Part shown: piece by piece, positions 11,334 through 22,677 of the stretch
Layout: every line of letters begins with the position of its first letter
Position numbering within the stretch: position 1 is the stretch's first letter
NCBI GenBank assembly: GCA_019426215.1
Contig: CM033402.1
Location: 20,961,104-21,025,103, forward strand
Reading direction: 5' to 3'
DNA: 64,000 bases
Source of the DNA: Buddleja alternifolia
Lineage: Eukaryota; Streptophyta; Magnoliopsida; Lamiales; Scrophulariaceae
Notes under the pieces: generated by a model
What the model was told of the DNA's origin: nothing
The model's input: the letters and a program-made list of their open reading frames with translations, nothing else
Database searches by the model: none
Made by a program: the position numbers and the translations under genes

Positions 11334-12552
11334 TGACACGACAAAATCCTAGCAAGAGAACTAGGTCGCGTAAGTAGTAAAGTGGATTTCTAAGTCCGGG
11401 GTTATCGTATCCGCAGGGACAACTATAATCTAAGTACCGAGACTACTATATTACTCAATTCTAAGTTAAATTGGTCGAAAAAAGGTTGATTAACTAATTA
11501 ATAAATACTAGAAAATAAACTAAGGCAACGTCACACCAAATAAAGGGAGGAATCAATAGAGAGAAGCGATCAAGGCACATGGTTCAACCAATTATGCATT
11601 TCGATTGTGATTTAGGTTCTATTGGATTATTAGATTGATTTAGCTAAGGCGAAATTCCCTAACGTACGTACCACCCAATCTCTTGGCATAGCAACCCTAC
11701 CCTTGGAAACGATTTCCTATATATCTCTATATGAAAACCCGATTAACGAGGATGCATTTAAGGTCTAGGAATTCCCCACGTGAATGGAAAGCCACCTAAA
11801 GAAACCGAGTCTATCTCTAGTCGGTTTAACTATAGGGTATTCAATGTTTATATCTTCCCTAGGTTATTATCTCTCGATCTCTAACCTAGGCATTTTATCA
11901 AACACTTGGTGATCAAGCAAATGTAGCATTGAGATCAAATATTGAATACATAGCTAAAACCAAAATTAATCCAATAAACACCAACAAATCAACAATCAAA
12001 ATAACATAAATGGCCTATCCATGGCCTCAATCAAACAAATTTAGCTCATATTCATGTCAAAAGTGCAAATATAAATCATACAAGTCATAGGAGATTTGAA
12101 CAAATTCAAGAAACAAATATGTAAAAACTCCCTAATTCTTGTAGAGATGTGGATTCCTTGTTGAATTCTCCATGTTTTGACCTTCAATCTTCTCTTCTAA
12201 GCTCCCTCTCTCTCTATTTTCGTGTGGTTGCTAATATCCAAGGTGAGTTAGGTTAAAAAATGGCTAAAAGAGGTATTTATAGGCTAACACTGCCGCCTCG
12301 AACGCCGCGGCGTTCGCTTGTTGAACGCCGCGGCGTTGGCTACTGCTTGTGAACGCCTTGGCGTTCGCTTGAAAAGTTCTAAAAATTGTTTCATTTTTCC
12401 TTCGGTTCTTGCTCTTTCCTCCGGCTGTTAACCCAATCTGAAAAGTCAAAGCAAACCGGGTTCAAAGCATCATATGTGATCAAATTATTAAAGAAACAAT
12501 CAAAATCAAGTTGATAAAAGGGGTAAAACTTGTGTAAAAATAACATATATCA
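11334..12552 (-). mobile_element. Solo LTR of the Athila/Tat-like family, nested
   Basis: This complete 1219-bp LTR starts TGACACG and ends ATATATCA on the plus strand. It is flanked on both sides by the perfect 5-bp duplication TAGTC (11329-11333 and 12553-12557). Its part 12121-12552 matches window positions 1-437. It has the minus-strand TATAAATA at 12274-12281 and two exact 14-bp palindromes at 12301-12314 and 12324-12337, plus a decayed third near 12353. The perfect TSD shows it arose from its own insertion followed by LTR-LTR recombination. Confidence 0.92.
12274..12281 (-). promoter_or_regulatory. LTR TATA box
   Basis: TATAAATA on the minus strand, about 20 bases downstream of the palindrome at 12301-12314. 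The same box is at 154-161 in the left LTR. Position and sequence fit the start of LTR transcription. Confidence 0.6.
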
Positions 12553-13623
12553 TAGTCCAAGTAGTTTATTTAATTGGATTAGACACAATTTAAATAAATG
12601 ATATGGATAGTTGGTGAAAATAAATAAAGTACGACTTTATTTATTGGAATTAATTAAAAGGATAGAATTCTTTGTAATTAATTAATTGGAGTCCAGGATT
12701 AAATCATGAGATTAAAACTTGGACTCCAAGACACCAAAAGGGGCATGTGAGGCGACGTGAAGGGAAAAGGAATTTTTTCCTTCCTCAACTTCTTAATCAA
12801 AGGTAAGTCATTGGTTGACTTCTGCAATCAAGGAAGGATGAGTTACTTCGTAACTATTTCTATTCCTTGGAGAATTATATGTATATTGGATATACATATA
12901 AAATAATATTATATGTATATATAATATATATATATACACGATAGGCGTGTAGTATGTATGTATATTATTATTTATTATATATATTATGGAAGAATCCTTG
13001 ATAAGGAAAATACTATACCTTGGAGATTAAGTTATTTCCTTAGTACTAACTCTATTAGGGTTTGGATTCCACCTCTATATATATGTGATCAAGGTAGAGA
13101 AAAAGAGACTTGATACTCTTGTTATTTTTCTCTCAAAAATTCGACCATCACTAGAAAAAAAGGAAGAAAAATTTGTTCCTCATACTCTCACCATAGCCAC
13201 TCCTAGCCTTTTATCCAAGGTGTAATTTTGCTCATGTGTTGAGCTTAATTACTCACTAAATATATTCCTCACCTTTTCACATAAGCCTAGAAAGTTAGTT
13301 CTAGATTCGTTCTATTGGCTAGCACCGGAAATAGGACAATTGGAAGTTCAAGGAGGTGTGGACTATTCTTAGAGGCCGGCGATTGAAGCGCTTTATCCGC
13401 AGATACAAAAGCAACTAGTTTTGTGAAGATTGTAGCAGGTTGATCAAGATCCAATTGAAACTAAAATTCGTTGTTGGTAATTTTATGCTTCGTTATTTAT
13501 TTTATATGAATTAATCGAACCGATTACATTCGTGTCGGGGTGTTTTAAATTTATACTTTTGTTTAGTGTAGAAAATTTAATCTTTCGCTGAGTTAGTCAC
13601 CCTAGGGATCACCCAACCCAACA

Positions 13624-13728
13624 ACTATTGGTCTATAATCACCAGCTGAAACTGGATTTTTAATTTTTGGAATTAAATCCAGGAGGTTATGAATTACCTG
13701 ACCAAGCATTTTCCTCTTAGCATAGCAA
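13624..13728 (-). pseudogene. LINE ORF2 fragment: RT segment
   Basis: About 100 bases of LINE remain between two solo LTRs. Minus-strand translation gives LIPKIKNPVSAGDYRPI, a signature of plant L1 RT. It links the upstream RT piece (15428-15756) with the downstream one (9620-10075). Confidence 0.85.
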
Positions 13729-15427
13729 TGTTAGAAAAAATAAATAAAATGTAGTGCAAATGGTATAACGAAAATGTTTAGATATCCCAAAACAGGATCA
13801 ACCCAGGGTTTTATCATGTGTATGTAAAAGAAAGTTTTCGTTACATTACCCATTCTAGCGAAGTGGTTGGAGAAACAAAAAGCTTTCTTTAACTTCCTGA
13901 AATCTTCAAGCTTTTTGCGAATTAATCCGGCTGATTGAATCTTGATCCGAGCAATACAATAGCACTGCCTCTAAATTGTCTCGCCGGAAAACTTGAACAA
14001 AATTCTCCTCCTCCTTAGGCTTGATGGCCAGCGGCTAGGGTAGAGAGAGGGGTAGAGTTTTTCTTTTCTTGTAGCTCAAGTGTATTATGACTTGTGTTGT
14101 GGCTATATTTAATTAGGTAATATATTTATATCACTTAAGTTATAATCTTGGGCTTGAAAAGCCCATGTAAGACGCCATTAAGGGCCGCCCCACACGCCTA
14201 TAGGTGCACCAATTTTAATCTCAGTCCAATCATTTATTTAATTATTTAATTCAATCCAATTAATTAAATTAATTAAATAGTTGATAGGATGATTAATTAA
14301 TTTTATTTCTCTAAGAAATAATATATTAATTAATATAATAAATGAATTATCGTATTCCTCCAAATAATTAATTCCATTTATTCAATAATTAATTTTAAGT
14401 ATCCAATACTTAAAATATTTCTACAAGAAATACTCCAAATATTCATTCATTTTTTTCTTTTTAAGCGTGACTCTTTAGGTTCATCTTAATTTGGCAATGG
14501 GAGGATTCCATTGAATGTGGGTAACACCTAACCAGTCAAGTGACCCACATCATATCCCAAATAAGACGAAATGATTAGATCACTGTAAACCTTTCCTATT
14601 GTAATTCCCGTGTGAATATAAACTCTTTGTTACCATATCCCAGTCAGGTAAGAGTCATGGTTTAGGTCAAACTCATAAACTTGACTTTATGCAATATTTA
14701 TAATAAGTCTAGATCAGTGAGCTTTCTTATTTGATTCTTTCTCAAATAGCTCGTATGCTTTGTCCAAAGACTTTAGGTCTAACTTACTTATAAATGCATA
14801 GGACAATATCCCGTTCACTTACGAGGGAACGAATTACATCTTGGATATCAGTTAAGACTACTACTTGCCCATTAGGTTACAGTTCGAGGTCGACCCCACC
14901 AAAGGGTGAATGGATCTAATTATTCTAATGACAAACCTAATATCACAAGTATATCTTCAACTTGATTTTTCAGGTCTAAAGTTCATACACACAATTATTA
15001 TAATTAATCAATTCTGTCATTAACTATCAAAGAATGAAACTCATGTGACAGAATCGATGCGAGTCATGTCTGAGTGCTGTGACCTCCATCATTGCACCTA
15101 TGATATGAATTTTTCACTATTTCCTAGTGATTGACAGACACTTCTTTCGTCAAAACTCATATCATACAAGTCTTGATGATTTCCAATGCCCAATTGGGAA
15201 TCCTCGACTTGCAGACCAATTTAGTATACAAGTATTAAACTTCTCTAGTGCCGTAGATAATCAACTCTTGTATTCATAGACTTATAGATGATTACAATAT
15301 ATATAAATGCCAATAATAATGTAAACAACTAAAATGCCTTTATTGAAATATAGAATTACAATTACAAACTTATAATGTCCTTATTCTCTCTAATCCTCCA
15401 ATGGCATTTGAGGACATAAACCTAACA
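13729..15427 (-). mobile_element. Solo LTR (copia-like) in LINE RT
   Basis: The 1699-bp block opens TGTTAG and closes CTAACA, with the perfect 5-bp duplication AGCAA at 13724-13728 and 15428-15432. It interrupts the LINE RT frame. No internal coding region is present. AT-rich TATA-like sequence and a CT-rich leader read on the minus strand. Its terminal region resembles the partial LTR at the right window edge (from about 63579), including the shared string CCTCAAATGCCAT. Confidence 0.85.
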
Positions 15428-16455
15428 AGCAATCCATGACTGCTTGAGACACCTCTCCCCTAATGATATACCATGAACTCCTAAAAAAACAGGAATTATA
15501 CCCATTAGGCCCTGGACTTTTCTGTTCAGTAATGGAAAACATAGTTGCATTCACTTCATCCTTAGTGACTGGTCTGTTCAGGAGAGTGAAATTATCCTCT
15601 ACTGTCAATACATATCCCGACTAACTATCTCAAAGTCAATCTCTGCTCTAGGAATGCTATCTATACGCAACAGTTCCTACTAGAACTTTAATACTTCATC
15701 CAGAATCTGGTGTGGTTCAGTGATCCTTCCTTGCACTATTTATGAGACAACTAATCTATCCATTTTCTATTTTTTCCTTTACCCTGGAAAAGAAATACTT
15801 AGTGCATTCCCCTCCTTCTTGTAAAAACTGTACATGTGCTCTTTGCCTTAAGAACTCCCCTTCCATTTTCCTACGCTTCTTGAGTTCATCATTAGCCATA
15901 TGCTCTGCTTGCATCATTTCACTGTCAAAAGGGGCAGATTGTAGCTTCTTTCTTATCTCACTCAGCTCATCTCTTTTAATATTCACCCTTTCAGAGATAT
16001 TGGAATACTGTCTTTTATGAAGGCCTTTGAGTCTATGTTTCAGAGCTTTACATTTCTCAACTACCCTGTACATCTTGCATCCAGTTATATGTTTTCTCCA
16101 TTCCTCCTCCACCATTGCAAAAACTTGAGGTGAGACCTCCAGCCATTTAAGAATTTAAACATAGGATTCCCCAGTTTTTGTCTTTGAATAGCAAGTGTCA
16201 TTGGACAGCAATCAGAAATATCACTGTCCTTAAATTCTACCTTAGAATCCTCCATAATCATCTTCCATTCACCATTTACCACCACCCTGTCCAACTTACA
16301 GTAAGTTCTTGTAAGTTGGTCTTGGTGGTTACTCCATGTATACAGTGGTATGGGAGATCTGATAATCCAATATCTTCGTAGCAAGGTTGCATTGCCTCAT
16401 TTCCACCATTTAAAGTTCCATCACTTTGCAGTTTTTCATTATGAAACAAGGTAGC
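15428..16455 (-). pseudogene. LINE ORF2 fragment: endonuclease end, linker, RT start
   Basis: Reading on the minus strand, TWSNHQDQLTRTYCKLDRV followed by SDISDCCPM gives the end of the APE-type endonuclease; the usual SDHCP is altered. A linker follows (16115 to 15756: MYRVVEKCKALKHRLKGLH, then LQEGGECTKYFF). The RT start is at 15608 to 15428 (QKSPGPNGYNSCFF). Stops separate the pieces. Confidence 0.85.
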
Positions 16456-17980
16456 TGTTAGGAAATTTCTTGTTAGATGTTTTGATCATGACAAGATAGG
16501 ATTTTATGTTAGACCCTAAAATATAATGTAAGTTTATGTTTTAATAGATCAATTGTATAAGCGTTTGAAAGTTTATAATTTTTCTTTAGGCTTGTAATTT
16601 TATCTTTGTAGAAATTAGACCAAGTATTAAATATCGAATCGCTAATAGAATTCTAGGTGAGTCTATTAGAGATAAAGTTGAAGATCAGCATCTGAAGACA
16701 AGCGAAGACAAAGATTTGTTCTCAGCGTCTTTCAAACGCTAAAGGACTATTTCAGGATTTGTGAATCAAGCGCTCAAAGCACTCCAGCGATAAAGGATCA
16801 GATTCACCTGAAATAAATTCTAAAGTCATGAAGAACTTGAATGCAATCACTCAACGGACATTTATTTCCAACGGGAAATAAACTCAAATGCATTAAATGC
16901 CTGATAAGAGCATTAAATGTGATAAGCTATTATGACTTATGGACAAACCACCTTTTGACTAGACTGTCAGATTTCAGAGTTCGAAACCTGCTCCTGTCCA
17001 ATCAGAACCAGCAGGATTTCAGGAATGTCAGAGAAAAGGTAGACTCACGCGCGCGTGAGAGGCACGCACCTACATGTGTCCAACGGACAAATCCCAAGAA
17101 ATTGCCTACAAATACCTCATTCCAGCAAACCCTAAATATACATATATATACGTACATTCACAAGAAAGTCAAAACTTTGCTGAAATTCTATCTCAAGAAA
17201 AAGCTTCGAAACTCCATAGCAAAAATCCTTTCAAGCTTTTTACATACATTCCAGACAGTCATAGATATCTCAAACATCTTCAAAGAAGAACCATACACTA
17301 TTATTGAGATATCCTAAGTTGTTTGAACTTTCTAAAATCAAACAAACCTGTGATCAAAAACCCTCAACATGCTCTATTTGTGTGAAGAAGTTGTTGACTC
17401 TACAAGCAGTATTTCTGAGTGAGAGAAGTTTGTTGGTAAAGATCTTTATTGGTGCTGAAGTCTGTGTGATCAAGGAGCCCAAGATCATCATCTCCACCTC
17501 TATTTTGTAGAAGCCTCTGTGTAATCCTTCGATAATCAATTTAGTGGAATTCCTCCAAGTGTTCAAGGAGAAGAAGGATGTAGCTGGGATTACACTACCC
17601 AGTGAACCTTATACATTCTCGTGTTATTTACTGTCATTTACTGTTTTATTATCTGACTTTATATTTTATCATTTATCCTGAAAAAGATAAGAAAAACGGT
17701 TAAGCAACTATTTGACCAAAACGAACGCTAAAGCTTTAAAAATCATTTCCATTGTGCTAACCCTGGTTAAGCGATCTAAGCGTTACCCTACTTTGGTAAA
17801 ACGCTAAAATCACTAAGTCTAAGTTATCTTTATTGACGCGCCTAACCTAAGCGCTCATCTCTCTAAGCGTTCAAATCTTTAAAAATGATACGAAATTTTT
17901 GAAGTCGAAAAAGACTTCAGGGTCTATTCAACCCCCCCCCCCCCCTTCTAGACCCTTTCGTATGCCACTTGGGACCACCA
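16456..17980 (+). mobile_element. Solo LTR of a Sirevirus-like copia family
   Basis: The 1525-bp block begins TGTTAGGAAATTTC and ends GGGACCACCA. The flanks are GTAGC and GTAAC, a 5-bp duplication with one mismatch. It cuts the LINE endonuclease right after GDWNVT. It is related to the LTRs at 40217, 41514 and 53874. They share the opening, AAGCG-type motifs and the end: a hairpin AGGGTCTA...TAGACCCT around a C-run (14 C here, from about 17932). A weak TATA-like CTACAAATA is near 17107. Confidence 0.87.
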
Positions 17981-18399
17981 GTAACATTCCAATCGCCCAT
18001 CAACGGCCATGGTTCTTGATAACTCATACTTCTCAATTCATTCCATAAACTCTCTCTACCACTCTCTTCATTATGAGCATAAACAATTGTTAGAATAAAC
18101 ATATAACACCCAATCTGCATTTTACAAGAAATGAGATGATCAGTGACTTTCAACACTGAGCCAACCACTCTACTCTTCCTCCAACTAACCCATATTCTTC
18201 CATTTACTGTCATCACATAGTTATTCACAGTATGCCAATCATCTCCTAACCTCCTAACAATTTTTGTATAGTTATGTGGCTTAACTCTAGTCTCAACAAT
18301 CCCCGTAATATCCAGTTCATTTGCTTCAATCAGTCTTCTTACAGCTAACTATTTTTCAACTGTATTGAAGCCTCTCACATTCCAGGTTCCAATATTCAT
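17981..18399 (-). pseudogene. LINE ORF2 fragment: endonuclease N-terminal part
   Basis: From the ATG at 18399 the minus strand reads MNIGTWNVRGFNTVEK, then a stop, then ANELDITGIVETRVK. The GDWNVT motif lies just before the solo LTR. These are conserved parts of L1-type apurinic endonucleases. The domain continues at 16455. Confidence 0.85.
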
Positions 18400-19189
18400 A
18401 TGTCGGGTGGTTCTACTATTTTGGGCTGGAAACCTTCTACTTCATTACCTGCTTGGTTCAGAACATGGAAAAGATTTGTTAAAGCATGCTGCACTTCAAT
18501 GCTAGATGTCTTAACTGGCCATGCATTCCCTTTTTTCAACTTAGAGCCTTCACCTCTTTCCATTCCTCCACTTTACACTTTCCATTGTTCTTATTAGTCT
18601 GGCTTTTGGTTTGTTGGATTGGGCTGCTGACAGTGATTTTAGGAGGGGATGTTACATTCCCTTTTCCACTGTGATCCTTGTTTGCCCCCTTATCAGTTGT
18701 AACATTTGGTGTACACTCTTTCTTTTTAACATGCCAAACCTACTGAATAGGCTTAGAACACTCTATCTCCATATGCCCCATGACTGACATTTTTTGCAAA
18801 GCAAGGGAATCCATTCATAGCGCACCTCTTGCTGAAGAACAGAACCATCCATGCAATTTTTTATTTGTATTACCTCAAAAAGTGGTTTCCCGACCTCAAC
18901 CTGAACTACAATTTCGGCATACTCCAATTTCAGCTTCTTAGCTGTCAACTCATATGTGTACAGGGGTCCACTAACCTTACTCGCAATCTTGCTTACGCTT
19001 GTTACACCCCACATCCCAAGTGGCAACTTAGGCAGTTGCTTCCAAATAGGTATTGTCTTGAGTTTTTCCTTAGGGTTCATACCTTCTTCGCATCATTTCA
19101 AGATCAGCGACTTAGAATAGAAGAACTCGATTGCTCTATCCAAGGCAGTAAGAATATCCTTCTCCGTTTCAAATCTGAGTACAAAGTAC
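18400..19189 (-). pseudogene. LINE ORF1 fragment with DUF4283 and zinc knuckle
   Basis: Minus-strand translation gives FETEKDILTALDRAIEFF, then MNPKEKLKTIPIWKQLPKLP, typical of the DUF4283 region of plant LINE ORF1. Next come CKKC and, after a frameshift, a G-H...E-C continuation of a CCHC zinc knuckle near 18790-18765. A stop separates the first two pieces. ORF1 proteins bind the LINE RNA. The N-terminal part continues at 21106. Confidence 0.8.
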
Positions 19190-21105
19190 TGATAAGAGGT
19201 GTTTTTACGTGTTTTTAAGACCGTAATTCTTATGATTTGGATTCACTTATTGCTTAAATCATGTCACATTTGCATTTAATAGGTGTGTTAAGTGAATACA
19301 GGTAATAAATGAGAATACATGAAGAAAAGGGAAGAAAAACGATGTACAAAACAAGTTCAAGCATGTTTTTCAACACCTAGGCGGTTTATGCATCTCCTAC
19401 CACATTCGAGCGATAATTCCGTACATTTAGAGACCGACTTAGACAAAGTTTCCTTCTACAAAGTTTTAGATGTATGTATTAGCTTCAAATGGGAACTTGA
19501 AACATCCAAATCGGAGGTCTATAGAGATAATTGTGAAAGAAATACGATTGCTGCACCGAACAGAGAAGTACATGTGCCAGGATACGCCCCAGCGCCCTCC
19601 TAGTCATGCCTAGGCATGGATAGTCCGAATTACTCCTTTTCAGCCTAAATTCCAGCATTATATGATGGGTAAGAATCACTTTTGGCCATAATTCAGCACA
19701 TGTGTTGAGGGGTTGTCATAAGTGTGTTTCTTGGTAGATTTACTTTATGGGCGCCAAATCAGAAACAACCTCCATGTTTAAACGTAATTTAGGTATACTT
19801 AGCGACTGAATTGGACAAAATGTCCTTCTAGAAAGTTGTAGATCTATATTGTATCTGCACATGGGGACTTGAATCATCCAATTTGGAGATCTTTGGATAA
19901 TTTTATGAGGAAAATACTAAGACTGCGCTGGAAAGCAAGAAAATGGCAGCATGCATGTGTTTTGTTGAAGTTTTCACATGGTTATGCTTGGTGGAATTCT
20001 TAAGGGCCGAAAGTTCAGCATTTTTTAGCTGGTTGGAATCTTAAAAGCCATACTTTAAGCATCACCTTAGGTGGAATTCTCATTGGGGAACTTTAATGGG
20101 AATTCTTAATGCATACTTTAGTGGAATTTTGGCTATAAAAGGAGGGGGAACCCATACTCTTCATCATTCACTATCAATTTCAGATTCTTGGAGAAGAGGG
20201 GGAGGAAGTGACCGATCCATAGAGAAGAAAAGAGGGGAGAGAGAAGTATTCTTGATTCATCATCATCATTGGAGAAGGAAGATTCAATTGAAGTTCCATC
20301 ATTATTCACTTTTGAGGGAGTTTTTGTAGCTTTTCATTTCAATTATGTCTATGAACATGTGTATTAATTCATTTATGTTTTTCATGTTATCCATTATGAA
20401 CTAAATTCATATGACTAGGGCCATGTAAGGCCAAATTGTGATATATGCTTATAATAGATGATTGTTGAGGTTGTTCTTATATTGTTATGTGATGTGAATT
20501 TGTGTTTTTGCCTATCTTGCATATACTTGATCACTATATGTTAGAATCTTATGCCTAGGTTAATATTTCGGGAGAAAATTGACTTAGGGTGCAAGAAATT
20601 CACATCATGACCTGTAACTAATGAGGAATTGCCCTAGACATAGGTAAAGATTCTCGGGTGAAGTTGTTCGATTCAAATCGAGTGAACTCTAGTACGTTAA
20701 TGCATGTTTAGTGGTTAGATTTCTGGATAGGAATATTTGGGAAATTACGATCTAAGCATAGGAGTTTATACGCGAGACATCGGTTATTCTCTACCCTCGG
20801 AGTTCTCACCATAACAATATAAGCGTAATCCTTCAACTAGAATCTTTATAAGTATAATTGATCAATTTGAACCTAGCATGTGCCTTAGTCTCCCTTTATA
20901 CTTTGTGTAAAATCAATTGTGTAATCTTGTTCTTATTGTATGCATTTTACCTATAATTTACTTTAATTATATTTGTTCTTTTTTCGTTAAAATCATAAAC
21001 TAAAATTCAAGTCTCCGTGGTTCGACAACCCGGACTTTTAGTCCACTTATTACTACACACGACTAGTGCACTTGCTACAATAGCACGTTAGCTTTTAGCG
21101 TGTCA
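19190..21105 (+). mobile_element. Solo LTR (Athila-like) in LINE ORF1
   Basis: The 1916-bp block starts TGATAAGAGG, ends GCGTGTCA and is flanked by a perfect AGTAC duplication (19185-19189 and 21106-21110). A plus-strand TATA box (GGCTATAAAAGG) is at about 20130. The 3' part has GGTTCGACAACCCGGACTT near 21020, a feature common to Athila-type LTR ends. No coding region is present. Confidence 0.85.
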
Positions 21106-21670
21106 AGTACCCATCCTCATGCTTCACTACTCGGGGCATTACTAGACCCCTCCACTGAATGCGCAAGAAATTCACCATTACATTTGTCGGGACATTTTGA
21201 CTTAAAATCGAGGCGTAGAGAGAAAATTTCCAATACTCTAGCTCTGGTTCTACATCCTCTTGTGTCAATAGGATCTCATCTCCATCACTCTGTATACGTT
21301 CCAATTCCGGTCCACTTCATGCGTCTCTGTTACCTATGAACAGTTCTGTCTATGTCCTAACCCCTTTTCTTTCTTGGGCTGGTGGATTCTCACCTACAAT
21401 CTGCTTCGGTTCACCCTGTGGTAGGTTATCGTTGACTCTAATCGGCAATATATCCTACTCCTGTTATTTTCCTCTGTTATTCTCTCCATTTCCAATTCCT
21501 GATCTTCAATTTCTTTTTCATTTACTTTCTTTGGTCCTGGGGTCACTTTTGAACTTTGCCCTACTTCGTGGATCGATGACTGTGGTGTGTTAACTTGCGT
21601 GATTGATTATACTACTGGACTGGTCAGGGCTTCAACCAGCCGCCTCCCTTTCCGCCGCGTCATTGTTAGG
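21106..21670 (-). pseudogene. LINE ORF1 N-terminal part
   Basis: On the minus strand an ATG near 21666 opens MTRRKGRRLVEALTSP, a basic start like that of plant LINE ORF1. A frame with VEPELEYWKFSLYA follows and breaks at the solo LTR. It joins FETEKD at 19189 when the LTR is removed. Several stops are present. Confidence 0.7.
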
Positions 21671-22677
21671 TTTTCTTGGTGCACATTAGTTTGCCGGCTA
21701 ACATGCAACGAGAGCAAAACTCAAAAAACTCGGGCATAATTTTTAGAATTTTCATGTTTCTTTTTTAAAACTTTTTCTTCTTCTTTTTTGAATTTATTTT
21801 TTTGTTTTTCTGATATATTCTTTCTAATTTTGTTTATCTTTTTGTAAATTTATGAACATTTGAATTTTAAAAAAAAATTGAGATCAAAGCACACAACCCC
21901 CTCTTATCCTATGGGGTGCGTAGCACCTTGCTCCCTGAGTGATAATTTTACCCTTACTAATATTATGTCTATGTCACATGCGCCGGAGAATGAGAGAATA
22001 CTTCCTAAGATTCCGCCGAATGAGGGTGTCAGGTGCATATTTTTATTAGATGGGAGGCAAAGTGCACAATCTCCCCCATGGGAGGGGGTGTTTGCTTTTA
22101 TCCCATTAACTTTTGGGTTTTTTCGAATGAAAAGTTTGTGCAATGAATTTTGAGATTGAAAAATATTTCTAAAATTTTTTTATATCAAGCTTTATTTTGA
22201 AGAGATTTAATAGTTTTCCCAAAAAAATATAATGGAGAGGATGTGAATCAACAAAGAGGTAGCATTTTGATAATTATGATAAAATTGGGATATTGATTAC
22301 GACATTTCTGAACACAAAACGTATTAAATTGACATTATTAAGGAAAGTCGGGTAGCAAAATTGTAATAAAACCATTAAAAAAAATTGAAAAGTCAGTTTG
22401 CTATCAAGTCAAGCATGATAAAAACAGACTCGACTCCCTCGAATTAATTCACAAACCTCACTCCCCCACAAACGCATCCGCTATGCAAATATAATCTTTT
22501 AGTTAGTATAAAAAATTTGTGCTTTGAAATATTCACTTGTGCCACCACGTCGCAAGTGTCCCGTTTATTTTGTTCTATTACCATATTTCTTCTAAATTCA
22601 TATGCATTGACATCTACTCTTTTTCCTTTTGGTTCTCATATGAAGAGAAGGTCAACACAATAGCAAAGAAGTAAAAT
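21671..22677. other. Region between LINE and ENTH gene
   Basis: AT-rich sequence with T-runs at 21760-21850. Short frames at 21860-22153 on both strands have no recognisable domain. The part close to 22678 should hold the promoter and 5' UTR of the ENTH gene, but I cannot point to a clear TATA box. Confidence 0.5.

Larger units (their letters stand above)
10076..13623 (+). mobile_element. Solo LTR (copia-like), itself interrupted
   Basis: The block opens with TGATAGAG and closes with CCCAACA. It is flanked by GCTAT (10071-10075) and ACTAT (13624-13628), a 5-bp target-site duplication with one mismatch. Removing it rejoins the LINE RT. A plus-strand TATA box (TATATATATG) lies near 13075. No gag or pol frame is present. 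Without the nested LTR (11334-12552 plus one TSD) its length is about 2.3 kb. I read it as a solo LTR; an internally deleted element is possible. Confidence 0.75.
9620..21670 (-). mobile_element. L1-type LINE interrupted by four solo LTRs
   Basis: Pieces on the minus strand appear in the correct order of a plant L1 LINE. ORF1 start lies at 21666 to 21106, and the rest of ORF1 at 19189 to about 18400. Endonuclease N-part is at 18399-17981, and endonuclease C-part, linker and RT start at 16455-15428. More RT lies at 13728-13624 and at 10075-9620. At each gap the LINE frame resumes where it stopped, and each inserted block has TG...CA ends and a 5-bp duplication. The LINE 3' end, including the catalytic RT box, is missing because the sequence changes to gypsy gag at about 9620. 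Several stops and frameshifts show that it is old. Confidence 0.88.

Noticed and set aside
11334..12552. 5' LTR of the gypsy element at 438-9622
   Set aside because: It has its own perfect TAGTC duplication on both sides, no PBS or gag start next to it, and about 1.7 kb of LINE and other LTR sequence lie between it and the element.
21860..22153. Small gene upstream of the ENTH gene
   Set aside because: Open on both strands at the same place, no domain and no clear start context.
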